A DNA stretch of 33,695 nt. It comes from Melioribacteraceae bacterium. GTDB lineage: Bacteria; Bacteroidota; Ignavibacteria; Ignavibacteriales; Melioribacteraceae. The DNA is taken from positions 1 to 33,695 of the forward strand of contig JANQLA010000328.1 in the NCBI GenBank assembly GCA_028280855.1, written 5' to 3'. A program made the position numbers and the translations under genes. Below, piece by piece: positions 24,305 through 32,365 of this stretch (the first letter of the stretch is position 1; each line of letters begins with the position of its first letter). Under the pieces are notes generated by a model. That model made no database searches, was not told the DNA's origin, and worked only from the letters and a program-made list of their open reading frames with translations.

Positions 24305-25375
24305 TCAGCAAAGTTTTAATGAAATATCTTCAATCGGCTCAACGCTAAACAACTTTATCATTTGGTCTTTTCCTCTAAGCTTGGTGCATCCTAGATCCTT
24401 GAAATGAAAACCGTTCTTTGGTGAGATTGAATTAAGTAGCAGTTCGGAAATAAGCAGTAACTGATTTCTCTTTTTACTTTCAGATCGAATCCTGGAAGTA
24501 GCGTTTAATAATTCACCGTGATATACAATTTCTTTTTTAATGTCGCCAACTTCGGTTATAAGAGTTTCCCCCATATGCATTCCAGCCTTGAATTCCGGTA
24601 CAATTCCGTATTCCGATAAATAGTAATCACGTCTTTTGTTAATACATTCTTTAACGAAGAAAATAAAATTTATTGCATTATTATTTTTTAACCCCTCTTT
24701 TAATTTCCAAACTACAACGGCTTCGTCCCCAACATATTGAAAAACTTGTCCTTGCGTTTTAATTAGAGGTTCGGTTAAGTCGGAAAAGAAATCCTTTAAA
24801 TAAGAGCTGTATTTTTCAGTACCTAGTTTTTCCGCGATGGAAGTCGATGAATCCAAATCCATGAAAAGAAATATGCGCTGTTCCGGAACAGGTTTATTAT
24901 ACCTGCCTATCACGTAGTTTAGTAGTTCCCCGGGACCGAATAATTGACTTATCTGGACGAGTATATTTATGAAGAAGCTCATAAGTACCAGGAATAATAG
25001 CAAGAGGTACAAGCCGCTTTCAATCGAGTAGCCAACTATATTTTTTTCTCCAATTGCTTCAACGAATGTACATTGATGGACTATTGATAACTTAATTGTG
25101 GCGAGCATTGTAAATGAAAAAAGTATTATTAGTGAATAAACAACAGAACGGTAGATTACAGCTACAAGGAATCGTTGTTTTCGTAATTTAACCTGGGCAA
25201 TAAAATACTCAAAGAGACCGGTTAAGAGCCCAATCGTGAAGCCCAAAATACTCGTTTCAACAATTATATAATGTTGCTTAAAAAACAGGTTTATTACAAA
25301 ACTAAGTAACAAAGCTGTTATTCCAAGTTTAGTACTCTGCCAAAGATTATTTTTTTGTGTTCCGGTTAACTTCAT
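24305..25375 (-). CDS. membrane-anchored class III adenylate/guanylate cyclase
   Basis: The 356-aa protein has about four N-terminal membrane helices (15-31, 40-60, 70-98, 118-145) and a C-terminal cyclase homology domain. The metal-binding aspartates are present: D173 in FMDLDSSTS and D217 in YVGDEAVVVW. KKEIVYHGELLNATSRI carries the later catalytic Asn/Arg (NATSR). It should make a cyclic nucleotide from NTP on the cytoplasmic face; cAMP versus cGMP cannot be decided by eye. It converges on the antiporter gene with only 4 bp between and lies 9 bp after the DUF2892 gene, so it is probably co-transcribed with the efflux operon. Confidence 0.85.
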   Translation of the reverse strand: MKLTGTQKNNLWQSTKLGITALLLSFVINLFFKQHYIIVETSILGFTIGLLTGLFEYFIAQVKLRKQRFLVAVIYRSVVYSLIILFSFTMLATIKLSIVHQCTFVEAIGEKNIVGYSIESGLYLLLLFLVLMSFFINILVQISQLFGPGELLNYVIGRYNKPVPEQRIFLFMDLDSSTSIAEKLGTEKYSSYLKDFFSDLTEPLIKTQGQVFQYVGDEAVVVWKLKEGLKNNNAINFIFFVKECINKRRDYYLSEYGIVPEFKAGMHMGETLITEVGDIKKEIVYHGELLNATSRIRSESKKRNQLLLISELLLNSISPKNGFHFKDLGCTKLRGKDQMIKLFSVEPIEDISLKLC

Positions 25376-25384
25376 TTCAAATCA

Positions 25385-25564
25385 CTACTTTATATTAGCC
25401 TTCTTTAAAATTGTTTCAAGTGGGCACCATTTTGTAAATGATGATTGAAGCAGGTTCAGACCTACAAACGCAGTAAATAAGAACCAGTAAGGACTTACAA
25501 AATATCCTAGTGTTAAACTAACTAGCACAAATACTCCTGCTACTCTTCTAATTATATTTTCCAT
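25385..25564 (-). CDS. DUF2892 (YgaP-like) small inner-membrane protein
   Basis: The 59-aa protein has the pattern MENIIRRVAGVFVL, two hydrophobic helices (about 8-24 and 26-40) and a conserved end KWCPLETILKK with one Cys, typical of DUF2892/YgaP transmembrane modules that often accompany rhodanese or metal/sulfur genes. A longer frame starts 33 bp upstream, but its GGAG (within ATAGGAGAAC) is the ribosome-binding site for the inner ATG at 25564, so I choose that start. Confidence 0.85.
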   Translation of the reverse strand: MENIIRRVAGVFVLVSLTLGYFVSPYWFLFTAFVGLNLLQSSFTKWCPLETILKKANIK

Positions 25565-25604
25565 TTTTAGTTCTCCTATAATTTTTTCTAATTTCATTCA
25601 ATGC

Positions 25605-25657
25605 GGCTAAAGCCAACACCGTTCAGTTTTTAATCGCCCGTTTGATAAATCAAACGG
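25605..25657. repeat. two adjacent palindromes, likely dispersed intergenic repeat
   Basis: GGCTAAAGCC (25605-25614) is a 4-bp stem with an AA loop, and CCGTTTGATAAATCAAACGG (25638-25657) is a 9-bp perfect stem with an AA centre. Together they resemble the GGCTTTAGCC-type repeats common between genes in Bacteroidota-like genomes. They sit in the 99-bp gap between the PII-like and DUF2892 genes, where they could also stabilise or process the mRNA. Confidence 0.5.
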
Positions 25658-25663
25658 TGATAA

Positions 25664-25966
25664 TCATCCAATATGTTTTTCTATACCCAATTGGAATGCG
25701 TGCACGTTATTAGGGTCTTTATTTAACTTACACTGTTCTAATGCTTCCATTAGTTGCGTTGCTTTCTCTTCATCAACCATTGTAAAGAATATTTTCGAAT
25801 TATCAGGGTAATGTTTTGCAGCGAACCAGTTTTCGGATTCGTCATCATCCGATAATTTATATCCTCTGATATTGGACTCGCTATAAGCAACTACTTTATT
25901 TTCCTGTAGAAGTTTTCTCGCGTCTTTCGCGAATTCATCAACACACATAAATACTACTAGTTTCAT
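25664..25966 (-). CDS. PII-like small protein associated with RND efflux
   Basis: The 100-aa ferredoxin-like/PII-like protein shows MKLVVFMCVDEFAKDARKLL, VVAYSESNIRGYK, WFAAKHYPDNSKIFFTMVDEEKATQLMEALEQC and a VHAFQLGIE end. Small PII-like (DUF3240-type) proteins sit directly downstream of metal-type RND pumps in other bacteria. Here the start shares one base with the RND stop (TAATG), so it is translationally coupled. I infer a regulatory or accessory role for the pump. The exact family should be checked by profile search. Confidence 0.65.
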   Translation of the reverse strand: MKLVVFMCVDEFAKDARKLLQENKVVAYSESNIRGYKLSDDDESENWFAAKHYPDNSKIFFTMVDEEKATQLMEALEQCKLNKDPNNVHAFQLGIEKHIG

Positions 25967-28900
25967 TAGTTAGTCTCCGATTTCGTTTCAACTTTTTTCT
26001 GTGGTTCGGTTGTCTCATGCTTTTCCTTTTCAGTCATAAAGTACAACAGAGGAACCATAATAAGCGTTAAAGCAGTTGAAGCTAATGCTCCACCGATAAG
26101 TGCTATGGCGAGTCCTTCAAAAATCGGATCGAAGATTATCACAAAAGCGCCTATTATAACAGTACCCGCCGTAAGTAGTATTGGTAAAGTTCGCACAGCA
26201 CCCGACTCTACAACCGCTTGTTCTAATGGAATACCTTCCTTTAACCGCAATTCAATAAAATCAATCAATAAAACCGAGTTCCTTACCATAATACCGGCAA
26301 GAGCTATAACTCCGATCATCGAGGTTGCCGTAAAGAATGCCCCGTAAATGAAATGACCGAATAACACACCGATAAGTGATAACGGAATCGCAACCATCAT
26401 TACTATCGGTACTTTAAATGATTGGAACCAACCAATTATCAACATGTAAATTATAACAAGCACAACGGCAAATGCAGCACCGAGATCGCGGAACACTTCG
26501 TAAGTGATTTGCCATTCACCGTCCCATTTAACGGAGATTTCTTCCTCGCTTAGCGGTTGGGCTCTGTAGAATTGTTCAACATTTAATCCCTCTTTTTCAT
26601 TCAGCTCCCGGATCTTTTCATCTATTGCTAATATTGCGTAAACAGGACTTTCCATTTCACCGGCTACATCTCCTATTACATAAACTGCACGCTGCTGGTT
26701 TTTTCTGTGAATACTTTTATCCTGTACCTGCTCTTTTACTGTCACAAGTTCAGATACAGGGACAAGCATTCCACTTTGAGACATTACTTTGATATTTTTC
26801 AAATCCATTATGCTTGACCTATCATCTTCTGATAGTCTTATGTTTATCATTACAGGCTCAATATCATTTGGTTGATAAATTGCGGATACATCCATCCCGT
26901 GTAGTGCAATGCCTAAAACACCTACTATTTGTTCGGAGCTTATACCCATAAGCATCGCTTTCTTTTTATCAACTTCGAACTTATACTCAATTTGATCGTC
27001 TTCAACCAGCCAGTCAACATCAACAACTCCGGGAGTGCTTTCAAACAATCCTTTTAATTTCCTTGCGTATTCAATCTGGCTCTCTTTATCCGGTCCGTAA
27101 ACTTCAGCAACAAGTGTCGACATTACCGGTGGACCCGGAGGTACTTCGGCAATTTTAACATTCGCATTGAATTTCTTCGCTATCTCTTGCACACGTGGTC
27201 TTATGCGCTTTGCGATGTCGTGACTTTGATCCGGCCGTTCCGATTTATCAAGCAGGTTCAATTGAATATCCGCGACGTTTGAACCTCTTCTTAAATCGTA
27301 ATGACGAACCAGACCGTTAAAATTGATGGGCGCAGCAGTTCCAACATATGTTTGATAGTTACTGACCTCGGGAACGGTTCTAACGTAAGCAGCGATTTCT
27401 TTTGTTACACTTGCAGTTTGTTCAAGTGTAGTTCCTTCAGGCATATCGATAATAATTTGAATCTCATTTTTATTATCAAATGGAAGCATTTTTACCGTAA
27501 CCAGCTGCAGGAACAATAAGCTCACAGAAGCCAACAGAGCGACAACTACTATAACAATTACCGTCCATCTAAGCGGGACGCTTTTTAATAATGGTGTAAT
27601 AGTTTTCACGTACATTTTATATATCAATGTATCATGTAAATTATATTTCCTTGTTTCCTTTTCATCATCACTCTTTAGCGCTTTGTATGCGACATAAGGA
27701 GTTACTACAAGCGCAACCAGCAGTGAAAATGTCATTGCTAAAGCAGCGCCGATAGGCATTGGAGCCATGTAAGGTCCCATCAATCCGGTGACGAATGCCA
27801 TTGGAAGTACGGATGCTATGACCGTAATCGTTGCTAGAATTGTAGGATTACCAACTTCATCGATAGAAGCAAGTGCAGCTTGATAATGAGGTAACTTTTT
27901 CATCTTAAAATGACGATGCATGTTTTCCACAATAATGATCGAAGCATCAACTACTAAACCGGTTACAAAGACTAACGCAAAAAGAGTAATCCTGTTTAAG
28001 GTGTAGTCCATCATGTAGTAAGCGAAAAGCGTAAGCGCGAATGTAATCGGAACACTTGCGAATACTACCCATCCGCCGCGCAGCCCAAGAAATAAAGCTA
28101 CGACAGTTGAAGCGGCTAAAATGGCTCCAAGCAGGTTTAGCAGGAGGTCAGTTACTTTTTCCGACGCTGTATCTCCATAATTACGTGTTGTCGTCACTTC
28201 AACTTCGGAAGGAACTATTTTACCTTTCATATATTCTACTTTTTCTTCAACCTGGTCGGCAATTACTTTTGCATCCGATCCTTTACGTTTTGCTATTGAT
28301 ATAGTCACTGAAGAGTATTCACCTGTATACTCATTTTTCTCAAGCGCTGATTCGCCAAATGCAAACGATGTGTAGTTTTCAGGCTCGGCAGGTCCATCTG
28401 TTATCTCAGCAACATTTTTTAAGTAAACCGGGCTTCCGTTGAACACACCAACAACAGTGTTTTTAACGTCATCTACACTTTGGAAAAAGTTTCCTGTCTC
28501 AACGAGATATTCAACATTATTTCTGTTAAATGCGCCCGACATCGATTGCTGGTTTGCGCCTTTCAATTGCATCATAATCATTAGAGGATCAACATTGTAT
28601 GATGCCATTTTACTTTTGTTCAGTTGAACATTGATTTTTCTTTTTCGTCCGCCGATTACATTTGTTTCCGAAACATCGTTTATCTTTTTTATTTCATTAG
28701 CAAGTTCATTGCTTATTCTTCTTAATTCATAATCATCATATTTATCACTCCATAAGCTCAAGCTAACAATTGGCACATCATCGATAGATTTTGTTTTAAC
28801 GAAAGGCATGGACATTCCCTTCGGCATCTTGTCCATGTTACGCATTATTTCATTGTATAGCTTTACGATACTTTCTTCGGCATCTTCGCCAACATAGAAT

Positions 28901-29196
28901 CTAACAATGAGCATGGCCATGTTCGGCATTGATGTAGAGTATACATATTCAACGCCTTGTATGTTGGAGATCAGTTTCTCCATTGGTTCGACTATACGTG
29001 ATTCTACTTCCGAGGGACTGGCTCCGTTGTACATCACAAATATATCTGCCATCGGAACAACGATTTGCGGTTCTTCCTCGCTCGGGGTCAGGTAGATGCT
29101 AAACGCTCCAATTGCTAAAGACGCGATGATCAATAGGAATGTTAATTTCGATTTAATAAACGCCTTGGCGACTTTTCCTGCAATTCCTAGTTCCAT
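25966..29196 (-). CDS. RND-family efflux permease
   Basis: The 1076-aa inner-membrane pump shows the usual layout: a first helix (KLTFLLIIASLAIGAFSIYL), a periplasmic porter domain (YNGASPSEVESRIVEPMEKL), helices 2-6 around 350-510 with proton-relay Asp417 in VTGLVVDASIIIVENMHRHF (one Asp as in heavy-metal pumps, rather than the DD of AcrB), a second helix 7 near 545-570, a second porter half, and C-terminal helices (about 920-1060). Overlaps of one base with both neighbours (TAATG) indicate a coupled operon. The substrate is not readable; copper genes lie nearby. Confidence 0.93.
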   Translation of the reverse strand: MELGIAGKVAKAFIKSKLTFLLIIASLAIGAFSIYLTPSEEEPQIVVPMADIFVMYNGASPSEVESRIVEPMEKLISNIQGVEYVYSTSMPNMAMLIVRFYVGEDAEESIVKLYNEIMRNMDKMPKGMSMPFVKTKSIDDVPIVSLSLWSDKYDDYELRRISNELANEIKKINDVSETNVIGGRKRKINVQLNKSKMASYNVDPLMIMMQLKGANQQSMSGAFNRNNVEYLVETGNFFQSVDDVKNTVVGVFNGSPVYLKNVAEITDGPAEPENYTSFAFGESALEKNEYTGEYSSVTISIAKRKGSDAKVIADQVEEKVEYMKGKIVPSEVEVTTTRNYGDTASEKVTDLLLNLLGAILAASTVVALFLGLRGGWVVFASVPITFALTLFAYYMMDYTLNRITLFALVFVTGLVVDASIIIVENMHRHFKMKKLPHYQAALASIDEVGNPTILATITVIASVLPMAFVTGLMGPYMAPMPIGAALAMTFSLLVALVVTPYVAYKALKSDDEKETRKYNLHDTLIYKMYVKTITPLLKSVPLRWTVIVIVVVALLASVSLLFLQLVTVKMLPFDNKNEIQIIIDMPEGTTLEQTASVTKEIAAYVRTVPEVSNYQTYVGTAAPINFNGLVRHYDLRRGSNVADIQLNLLDKSERPDQSHDIAKRIRPRVQEIAKKFNANVKIAEVPPGPPVMSTLVAEVYGPDKESQIEYARKLKGLFESTPGVVDVDWLVEDDQIEYKFEVDKKKAMLMGISSEQIVGVLGIALHGMDVSAIYQPNDIEPVMINIRLSEDDRSSIMDLKNIKVMSQSGMLVPVSELVTVKEQVQDKSIHRKNQQRAVYVIGDVAGEMESPVYAILAIDEKIRELNEKEGLNVEQFYRAQPLSEEEISVKWDGEWQITYEVFRDLGAAFAVVLVIIYMLIIGWFQSFKVPIVMMVAIPLSLIGVLFGHFIYGAFFTATSMIGVIALAGIMVRNSVLLIDFIELRLKEGIPLEQAVVESGAVRTLPILLTAGTVIIGAFVIIFDPIFEGLAIALIGGALASTALTLIMVPLLYFMTEKEKHETTEPQKKVETKSETN

Positions 29197-30272
29197 TACA
29201 TCACCTCAACTTTTTGACCTTCTTTAACACTTTGAACATTTGCGATCACTTTGTCACCTATATTCAAACCTGATAATACTTCGTATGAGCTTCCAGTCTT
29301 TTTACCCAGGCGAACCCAGCGCAGCAAGGCAGTTTTACTTTCGCTTACAGTCATAACGCCATTTAGTTGACCTCGCTTAACCAGCAGGGATTCATCAATC
29401 GTGATTTGTTGATCAGTTTTTCCATCATAAATTATTTTTGCGTACATGCCTGATTTTAATCCGAATGACTTTGCATCAGTATCATCAATTGTAACTTGCA
29501 CTTCATATTGTCGACTGGCAGGATGAGCTCCCTGATTAATCTCGGAAACGGTTCCCGTGAACAATTTGCCCCCAAGTTCATCCATTTTTACTTTAACTTC
29601 AGTTCCTTTCGAAATATCATTTACATCGCTTGCGGAAACAGATGCAACAACTTTGAAGCGATCAAGGTTTTCGATTATTGCCAGCGGATGTCCGGGAGCG
29701 GATAAGTCACCTTCATCAAAAAACTTGTTCACTAAGTAACCATCAAACGGCGCTTTTATTTCAGCATAGTTTAACACGTCTTCTATTTCAACTTCCATTG
29801 CCCGGGCAGCTTTGAGTTGTGCTTCAGCCATCGAATATGCCATTTGAATGTCTTCCATTTCTTTCTGCGTAGCGCTTCCTTTATCGAAAAGATTTTTTAC
29901 TCGTTTGTAGTTCGTAGCCATGTTATTAAAAGCTGCTTCTGCCTGAGCTATACCGGCTTGTACTTGCTGCTTCTTTGCGATTAGATCAGAGCTGTTTACT
30001 TTTGCGATAATCTGACCTTTACTTACTTTGTTGCCTACTTCGAATGGGAAAGATGTTATAGTTCCCATAAGTTTAGTGCTGAGTTTTGCGCTTTCCACTC
30101 CGGCCACATTCCCGGAGAATTCAATACGCTGAGGAGAGGACTGATATTGAACTTCAACAACGGTTACTCTTTTCCCCGCCTCCGACAGTCCTTCCTCACT
30201 ATCACCCCCGCAGGAAGTGATGAGTATAGTGGTGAGTAACAAAACTAAAATTGACTTTATAGTGGTTTTCAT
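29196..30272 (-). CDS. RND periplasmic adaptor (membrane fusion protein), lipoprotein
   Basis: The 358-aa protein has a lipoprotein signal (hydrophobic stretch, lipobox ITSCG with Cys at residue 21). It then has the biotinyl-lipoyl half-motif GKVAKVNSSDL-like region (FEVGNKVSKGQIIAKVNSSDL), a coiled-coil hairpin (QVQAGIAQAEAAFNNM to AQLKAARAMEVEIEDV), the returning lipoyl half IKAPFDGYLVNKFFDEGDL, and a beta-barrel domain. It bridges the RND pump and the TolC-like channel. It follows the TolC gene by 9 bp and overlaps the pump gene by 1 bp. Confidence 0.93.
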   Translation of the reverse strand: MKTTIKSILVLLLTTILITSCGGDSEEGLSEAGKRVTVVEVQYQSSPQRIEFSGNVAGVESAKLSTKLMGTITSFPFEVGNKVSKGQIIAKVNSSDLIAKKQQVQAGIAQAEAAFNNMATNYKRVKNLFDKGSATQKEMEDIQMAYSMAEAQLKAARAMEVEIEDVLNYAEIKAPFDGYLVNKFFDEGDLSAPGHPLAIIENLDRFKVVASVSASDVNDISKGTEVKVKMDELGGKLFTGTVSEINQGAHPASRQYEVQVTIDDTDAKSFGLKSGMYAKIIYDGKTDQQITIDESLLVKRGQLNGVMTVSESKTALLRWVRLGKKTGSSYEVLSGLNIGDKVIANVQSVKEGQKVEVM

Positions 30273-30281
30273 ATTAACCCT

Positions 30282-31631
30282 CTAGTTATTTTCTAAAACT
30301 TTTTGTTCTAACATTAATTCAACTTTGTATATGGCTACATTGTAGAAGAACAATGCTTTTATGTAATTTAATTTTGCTTCCGAAGCTGCAGTTTCAGCAT
30401 TTAATAAGTCCGTTGTTTTTTCTAACCCTTGTGTATAGCGGTCTTTAATAATTTTTAACGACTCTTCGGATTGAGCTACGGACGTTTCGGCAACCTTTAA
30501 TTTTTTCCTTGCTGTTTCAAGATCTTTTAAGGAAGCATCAATTTCATTTTTACCTGATGATAGCGCTTTTTCATATTCAACTTTTGCGGAATTATATTCA
30601 GCTGTAGACTTCTGAATGTCGGCTATATTTTGAAAGCCGTTAAAAATATTCCATTGTAAGTTAACACCTAACATCCAATTGTTAGCGCCTGTACCAAATA
30701 ATTCGTCATCATTATATTCATAACTTCCAAATGCATTTAGCCTTGGTAAAAGCTTCATCCAGTTCATTTTTTTTGCATTGCTCATAGCACTTAGTTTATT
30801 GCTGTAAGCGAGAATATCCGAGCGGTTATTAATCGATTTATCATTCCCTTCAAAATCGCCATCAATTGAGGAGTACGTTAGAGCATCGGAAGGAACTACT
30901 AATCCGTCTTGTTCAATTCCAATCAACTGTTTAAATCCGTTACTGGTTTTATGTAGTTCGGCAATCACTTCAGCTTGTTGACTTTCAAGATTAGATACAA
31001 ATACTTCTGCCATTAAGTAATCCGCTTTTGTGATAAGTCCCTCATCGTAGTAATCTTTAATCAGCTTTCTACTTGCATTGGCTGTTTGCAACGCTTCATT
31101 TACCACAGATTGGCTCTCATGCAGTAGATTCAACTGATGGTAAGTCATCTTTGTCATGAATTCCATATACTTTTCAGTTCGCTGCTTTTTGAATTTCCTG
31201 GCGGCTAATCCATCCGCCGCCGCGGCTCTGCCGTAGAATCCATCCAAATTTATCAGCGGTTGTTTTATTTCAAGTTTCGTATTGAAATTGTTTATTTCGC
31301 CGGGATCGTTCAAAAGCGCTGGATTAAAATCAAACTGGGTTACGATTTCCTGCTTGAGCTTTAATCCGAATGAGTTTAACGGATCATTCGTTCTGATGAA
31401 TGTTTCAGATAAAATTATCTGTGGTAACAGCGCCGCTAAAGATTTATTGAAATCCGCTTTAGCGGCGTCAACTTCGCTTTGCGCAAGTCTTATTTCAAAG
31501 TTATTCTCCTTTACTTTTTGCAATGCGTCATTTAATGAAATTTTAATTTCACTATTTTGCGCTATAAGTAAAGTTGTTATTAAAAAATATATACCTGTAA
31601 AAAGTGGTATACGCAGCCTTATAAAAGACAT
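30282..31631 (-). CDS. TolC-family outer-membrane efflux protein
   Basis: The 449-aa protein has a signal peptide (LRIPLFTGIYFLITTLLIAQNS) and two outer-membrane-efflux repeats rich in long helices: LNDALQKVKENNFEIRLAQSEVDAAKADF and the second-repeat AETSVAQSEESLKIIKDRYTQGLEKTTDLLNAE. The longer frame from 31643 begins ATGGAG; that GGAG is the ribosome-binding site for the inner ATG (31631), so I choose it. It is the first gene of the five-gene efflux operon. Confidence 0.92.
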   Translation of the reverse strand: MSFIRLRIPLFTGIYFLITTLLIAQNSEIKISLNDALQKVKENNFEIRLAQSEVDAAKADFNKSLAALLPQIILSETFIRTNDPLNSFGLKLKQEIVTQFDFNPALLNDPGEINNFNTKLEIKQPLINLDGFYGRAAAADGLAARKFKKQRTEKYMEFMTKMTYHQLNLLHESQSVVNEALQTANASRKLIKDYYDEGLITKADYLMAEVFVSNLESQQAEVIAELHKTSNGFKQLIGIEQDGLVVPSDALTYSSIDGDFEGNDKSINNRSDILAYSNKLSAMSNAKKMNWMKLLPRLNAFGSYEYNDDELFGTGANNWMLGVNLQWNIFNGFQNIADIQKSTAEYNSAKVEYEKALSSGKNEIDASLKDLETARKKLKVAETSVAQSEESLKIIKDRYTQGLEKTTDLLNAETAASEAKLNYIKALFFYNVAIYKVELMLEQKVLENN

Positions 31632-31744
31632 AGTAATCTCCATAATTAAAAATTTATTTGGTGAATCAATTGACCGCTAAGTCAGAAGGGTACTAACTAA
31701 GAATAGGTTGAAAAATATTTCTCAGTAAAAATCACTTTCCTGAT

Positions 31745-31756
31745 ACTTTGCAAAGT
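31745..31756. promoter_or_regulatory. perfect 12-bp palindrome in the divergent spacer
   Basis: ACTTTGCAAAGT is fully self-complementary. It lies between the divergent efflux operon (start 31631) and the copper-receptor operon (start 31914). It is placed where one regulator could act on both, about 114 bp upstream of the TolC start. There is no regulator gene within the visible window for it. Confidence 0.35.
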
Positions 31757-31852
31757 GCAGCGTACCATTTTTTTACAGCATGATTTTTTACTTATGTTCA
31801 TTTTTTATCCGGTATTTAAATTATTTTGTTGATACGTATGATGCAAGTATTT

Positions 31853-31883
31853 TTTGAAGGATTCAGAAGAACAAATACTTTTA
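31853..31883 (+). promoter_or_regulatory. candidate Bacteroidota-type promoter of the copper-receptor operon
   Basis: TTTG (31853-31856), 19 bases, and TACTTTTA (31876-31883) match TTTG-N19-TAnnTTTG with one base off (final A instead of G). Transcription would begin near 31889, giving a short 25-nt leader before ATG 31914, which has no clear Shine-Dalgarno sequence, as is common in this group. Confidence 0.4.
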
Positions 31884-31913
31884 TTTAATAAATGATTACT
31901 CTAATTTGTATGT

Positions 31914-32300
31914 ATGATTCGTAGAAAGCTTATAGTGATTTTCCTTCTAACCTGCTATTTTTTAATGACATTCAATTATTTGAGTCCATTGATTGCGCAT
32001 CACGTTAATATCGAATATATCGTCGAATACTTATGTGAGCAGAGGGAAGAAGAAGTGAATCATTGTATGGGCAGCTGCCAGTTGAACAAAACAATCATGG
32101 ATGAGTTAACAAAGACTGAATCTGATAATAATAAAAAATCTGCGTTGATAACTATTAATAGAATTTCGCCTCATTATACTAATGATTGTGATTATCTGAA
32201 AAAACCATTCCTGAAGCAAGAAAGTTATCAAACTGAATCGTCGAGTCTGATGTTTTTTTATACCAAACCTCAAACGCCTCCGCCCAAAATATACTCCTAA
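31914..32300 (+). CDS. small membrane-anchored or secreted Cys-containing protein upstream of copper receptor
   Basis: The 128-aa protein has one N-terminal hydrophobic segment (about 6-28: LIVIFLLTCYFLMTF), then NIEYIVEYLCEQREEEVNHCMGSCQLNK with C41, C51 and C55, a charged stretch, and a Pro-rich tail ending KPQTPPPKIYS. The C-x-G-x-C-x-L-x-K box is seen in short uncharacterised Bacteroidota proteins placed before TonB receptors. The three cysteines with nearby His residues make metal binding plausible. It is followed 65 bp later by the receptor gene. The function is not established. Confidence 0.7.
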   Translation: MIRRKLIVIFLLTCYFLMTFNYLSPLIAHHVNIEYIVEYLCEQREEEVNHCMGSCQLNKTIMDELTKTESDNNKKSALITINRISPHYTNDCDYLKKPFLKQESYQTESSSLMFFYTKPQTPPPKIYS

Positions 32301-32365
32301 ATATCGATTAAAGAGTTTCCAATATTCAGAACTAACTAAAGAAGGAAATTAATAAGAGGAGTATA

